DNA from: an uncultured Eubacterium sp.
GTDB taxonomy: Bacteria > Bacillota > Clostridia > Lachnospirales > Lachnospiraceae
DNA: 14,174 bases
Direction: 5' to 3'
NCBI GenBank assembly: GCA_910586045.1
Contig: CAJUIH010000095.1
Location: 1 to 14,174, forward strand
This document shows positions 12,594 through 14,174 of the stretch, piece by piece. The notes below the pieces were generated by a model that was not told where the DNA came from, did no database searches, and worked only from the letters and a program-made list of their open reading frames with translations. The number at the start of each line of letters is the position of its first letter. The stretch's first letter is position 1. The position numbers and the translations under genes were made by a program.

Positions 12594-13646
12594 ATGATTA
12601 TTGAATCAAGTGCCGTTCGTATGGACGCGCGACGCAGTTTTCAGTCGATGACATCGATGTCTGCATTCGGAAGTGCTGCTTTTTCCGGCGGCAGTACCAA
12701 ATTTGTACAGACGGCGGTTGCAACTGCACAGAATAAGTGGGGGAGGGAACCGGATTTGGGACAAAAGCAGGAAGATCCCGCGGATTCCAAAGAGGATTTG
12801 ATGGCGCGCTTTTCACAAAGCCGCAGCATCCGCGGCATGCGTATGGGAAGCAGCCGCGGGCTGTCGAACCTGCATGTGATTCGCAGGCAGTCGATTGGCT
12901 ATATGCTGCACCAGCTCTTTTGGGGAAGGGGTCGGATGGAAAATCCAATCAATGCGCTGTTTGCCGACTATTCCGGCGGTCATTTCCTCTCGTTTGGCGG
13001 AAGGTCGCATTATGAAGCGGAAGAAACGAATTTTTCCACCGAAGGAACGGTCGTTACCGCATCGGGAAAGGAAATCTCATTTAACGTGGAGATGACAATG
13101 TCACGGTCTTTTTATGAACAGACGGCTTCGGTGGTCAATATGAACGCGGTAAGGCTGACGGATCCGCTGGTCATTCATCTGGATTCGGAAGCGGCAGGCG
13201 TATCCGATCAGAAGTTTTATTTTGACCTGGACGCGGACGGACATGAGGAACAGATTTCCAGACTGCAGGCCGGGAGCGGTTTTTTGGCTCTGGACAAAAA
13301 TGGAGACGGCATCATTAATGACGGAAGCGAGCTGTTTGGCACGGCAAGCGGCAATGGGTTCGCGGATCTGGCACAGTATGACCAGGACGGGAACGGATGG
13401 ATTGACGAAGCGGACGAGATATTCAGCAAGCTGTTGATCTGGCAAAAGGATGAGAACGGCAAAGATGTCCTGCGCGCGTTGGGCGCGGCCGGTGTCGGGG
13501 CCATTTATCTGGGCAATGTGAATACCCAGTTTTCGGTTAACTCCGAAACAGATAATCAGACAAATGCCGTTGTGCGCCAAACCGGAATGTTTTTGTATGA
13601 AAACGGGCAGGCGGGTACGGTCCAGCAGATCGACCTGGCACGGTAA
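12594..13646 (+). CDS. EF-hand-like calcium-binding protein of unknown function
   Basis: This 350-residue protein has no signal peptide or membrane segment. The first 160 residues are low in recognisable motifs and rich in Ser, Met and Arg. Three Asp-rich loops follow: DLDADG (211-216), DKNGDGIINDGSELFG (234-249) and YDQDGNGWIDEAD (262-274). They alternate with GFLALD, FADLAQ and FSKLLIW, a pattern known from EF-hand/RTX-associated calcium-binding proteins. A beta-rich end (VGAIYLGNVNTQFSV to GQAGTVQQIDLA) closes the protein. AGGAGG stands 6 bases from ATG. The sigma-28-type promoter and possible CsrA site upstream suggest a motility- or surface-related role, but no function is demonstrated. 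If it is exported, a non-classical route would be needed. Confidence 0.85.
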   Translation: MIIESSAVRMDARRSFQSMTSMSAFGSAAFSGGSTKFVQTAVATAQNKWGREPDLGQKQEDPADSKEDLMARFSQSRSIRGMRMGSSRGLSNLHVIRRQSIGYMLHQLFWGRGRMENPINALFADYSGGHFLSFGGRSHYEAEETNFSTEGTVVTASGKEISFNVEMTMSRSFYEQTASVVNMNAVRLTDPLVIHLDSEAAGVSDQKFYFDLDADGHEEQISRLQAGSGFLALDKNGDGIINDGSELFGTASGNGFADLAQYDQDGNGWIDEADEIFSKLLIWQKDENGKDVLRALGAAGVGAIYLGNVNTQFSVNSETDNQTNAVVRQTGMFLYENGQAGTVQQIDLAR

Positions 13647-13655
13647 AGGGTGATT

Positions 13656-13739
13656 ATGCAGGAAGCACACGGGATTACTGCCTTGCACGCAAAGGCAGCC
13701 AGAAGCAGGCTTATGAAGAAACACGAACTGACCAAATAA
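13656..13739 (+). CDS. possible 27-aa small ORF after the EF-hand gene
   Basis: Nine bases after the EF-hand stop codon, ATG at 13656 opens a 27-residue frame starting MQEAHGITALHAKAARSR and ending KKHELTK. AAAGGG about 6 bases upstream is an acceptable ribosome binding site. The product is basic and helical-looking. It may be a cotranscribed small protein or chance. Confidence 0.3.
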   Translation: MQEAHGITALHAKAARSRLMKKHELTK

Positions 13740-13799
13740 TGGGATGGAAATTAGGGAGTCTGCGTTCATGCGTTTATTCTGCATTTCCTATATTAACAC

Positions 13800-13828
13800 T
13801 TGCAAATGAGCAAGGTATCATTTATACT
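13800..13828 (+). promoter_or_regulatory. candidate sigma-A promoter of the right-edge gene
   Basis: TTGCAA (13800-13805), a 17-base spacer and TATACT (13823-13828; five of six consensus bases) place the start near 13835. The predicted leader is about 157 bases long and strongly structured. The preceding stretch 13740-13799 shows no gene. Confidence 0.6.
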
Positions 13829-13860
13829 CAGATTAGAGACAGTTATAGGATTTGAGCATA

Positions 13861-13904
13861 TCCGGTGATTGTCACCGGAAACTTAGAAACAGGGTTTACA
13901 AGTT
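13861..13904 (+). promoter_or_regulatory. two consecutive leader hairpins of unknown class
   Basis: Hairpin 1: TCCGGTGA (13861-13868) and TCACCGGA (13872-13879), perfect over 8 bases with loop TTG. Hairpin 2 begins just after it: AACTT/AAGTT outside and AAAC/GTTT inside, with a 2+2 internal loop (AG/AC) and the loop AGG. A terminator follows 5 bases later. The arrangement resembles a cis-regulatory RNA before an expression platform. I could not match it to a TPP, SAM, FMN, glycine, guanidine, fluoride or T-box element. Confidence 0.45.
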
Positions 13905-13909
13905 ACACA

Positions 13910-13945
13910 GGCTATCCCCTATTGGCCATAGGAGATAGCCGTTTT
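13910..13945 (+). terminator. intrinsic terminator ahead of the right-edge membrane gene
   Basis: GGCTATC (13910-13916) pairs with GATAGCC (13934-13940). After one mismatch CCTAT pairs with ATAGG around the loop TGGCC. GTTTTA follows the stem. It lies between the candidate promoter and the gene. CCCCTA in its 5' arm (13916-13921) is also complementary to TAGGGG of the gene's Shine-Dalgarno (13979-13984), so alternative pairings could switch translation. Confidence 0.75.
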
Positions 13946-13991
13946 ACTTTATGTATTTCCGGAAAGCAATTCCAGTTTTAGGGGGAATCAG

Positions 13992-14174
13992 ATGTTAAAA
14001 AGATACAAGTTGAGTTTTGAGATTTGTGGATTACTGCTATTTTTGCTTGTTATGATACCGAATTTTATTTGGTTTGCTGTCCCTGCGCCAAACGATATAC
14101 TAAGGGCAAACACAATCACAGAAATGGTTGATACAGTAGCTTCTGCATGTCAAATATTGATGATTGCTGCTATA
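13992..14174 (+). CDS. membrane protein, 3' end outside the window
   Basis: An open frame starts at ATG 13992, with AGGGGG (13980-13985) 6 bases upstream, and runs 61 codons to the right edge without a stop. It starts MLKRYKLSFEICGLLL and has a first membrane segment GLLLFLLVMIPNFIWFAV (about residues 13-30). A loop PAPNDILRANTITEMVDTVAS follows, then a second hydrophobic segment begins (CQILMIAAI). I cannot name a function from this part. Base composition is more AT-rich than mnmA or mrp. The long structured leader suggests regulated expression. Confidence 0.75.
   Translation, partial: MLKRYKLSFEICGLLLFLLVMIPNFIWFAVPAPNDILRANTITEMVDTVASACQILMIAAI

Noticed and set aside
13101..13784. 227-codon open frame on the minus strand
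   Set aside because: It lies opposite the calcium-loop region of the EF-hand gene and shows no ribosome binding site or recognisable motif.

Overview
The window looks like a chromosomal segment of a Gram-positive anaerobe of the Clostridia, most likely a motile member near Lachnospiraceae. The signs are strong AGGAGG-type ribosome binding sites, several near-consensus sigma-A promoters, an oxygen-sensitive ThiH-type thiazole operon, a YtrA-type GntR/ABC cassette, a clostridial-type MnmA, and a sigma-28-like promoter. This placement is inference; no rRNA or other taxonomic marker is present.

Left part (1-3160): the 5' part of a tRNA-Gly(GCC) gene runs off the left edge on the minus strand with a consensus promoter. 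Immediately upstream of it, also on the minus strand, lies an AT-rich cassette of three tightly packed genes. In transcription order they are a 462-aa protein with a carbon-nitrogen hydrolase (nitrilase) domain and an apparent Glu-Lys-Cys triad, a 263-aa winged-helix protein, and a 218-aa protein I do not recognise. The cassette differs in base composition from the GC-richer housekeeping genes to its right. Its position beside a tRNA gene is typical of acquired DNA. It is the best candidate here for an undescribed system, possibly defensive or signalling, but its function is not shown by the sequence.

Middle-left (3161-6829): a membrane-anchored FMN-binding-like protein is followed by a thiazole operon, thiS, (a possible 27-codon ORF), thiG, thiH and a TenI-like gene. 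The operon has a perfect TTGACA promoter, and an intrinsic terminator lies between that promoter and thiS, so transcription is probably attenuated. The gene set covers formation of the thiazole phosphate only. No thiF, thiC, thiD or classical thiE is present in the window.

Middle (6838-9968): a CPBP-family membrane protease with its own promoter converges, through a bidirectional terminator, on a leftward Mrp/NBP35-type Fe-S carrier ATPase. Leftward mnmA (tRNA 2-thiouridylase) lies upstream of that. Each has a recognisable promoter.

Middle-right (9969-12320): a 350-bp spacer holds the mnmA promoter, two inverted repeats, a leftward terminator and a 15-codon ORF behind a good Shine-Dalgarno. 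A leftward operon of GntR/YtrA-type repressor, ABC ATPase and ABC membrane subunit follows, with a consensus promoter overlapped by a likely autoregulatory operator.

Right part (12321-14174): an EF-hand-like calcium-binding protein is preceded by a sigma-28-type promoter, a hairpin presenting GGA in its loop (CsrA-like site) and a strong intrinsic terminator. This suggests motility-linked, post-transcriptionally controlled expression. The window ends with a promoter, a structured leader of two hairpins plus a terminator, and the first 61 codons of a membrane protein cut by the right edge.
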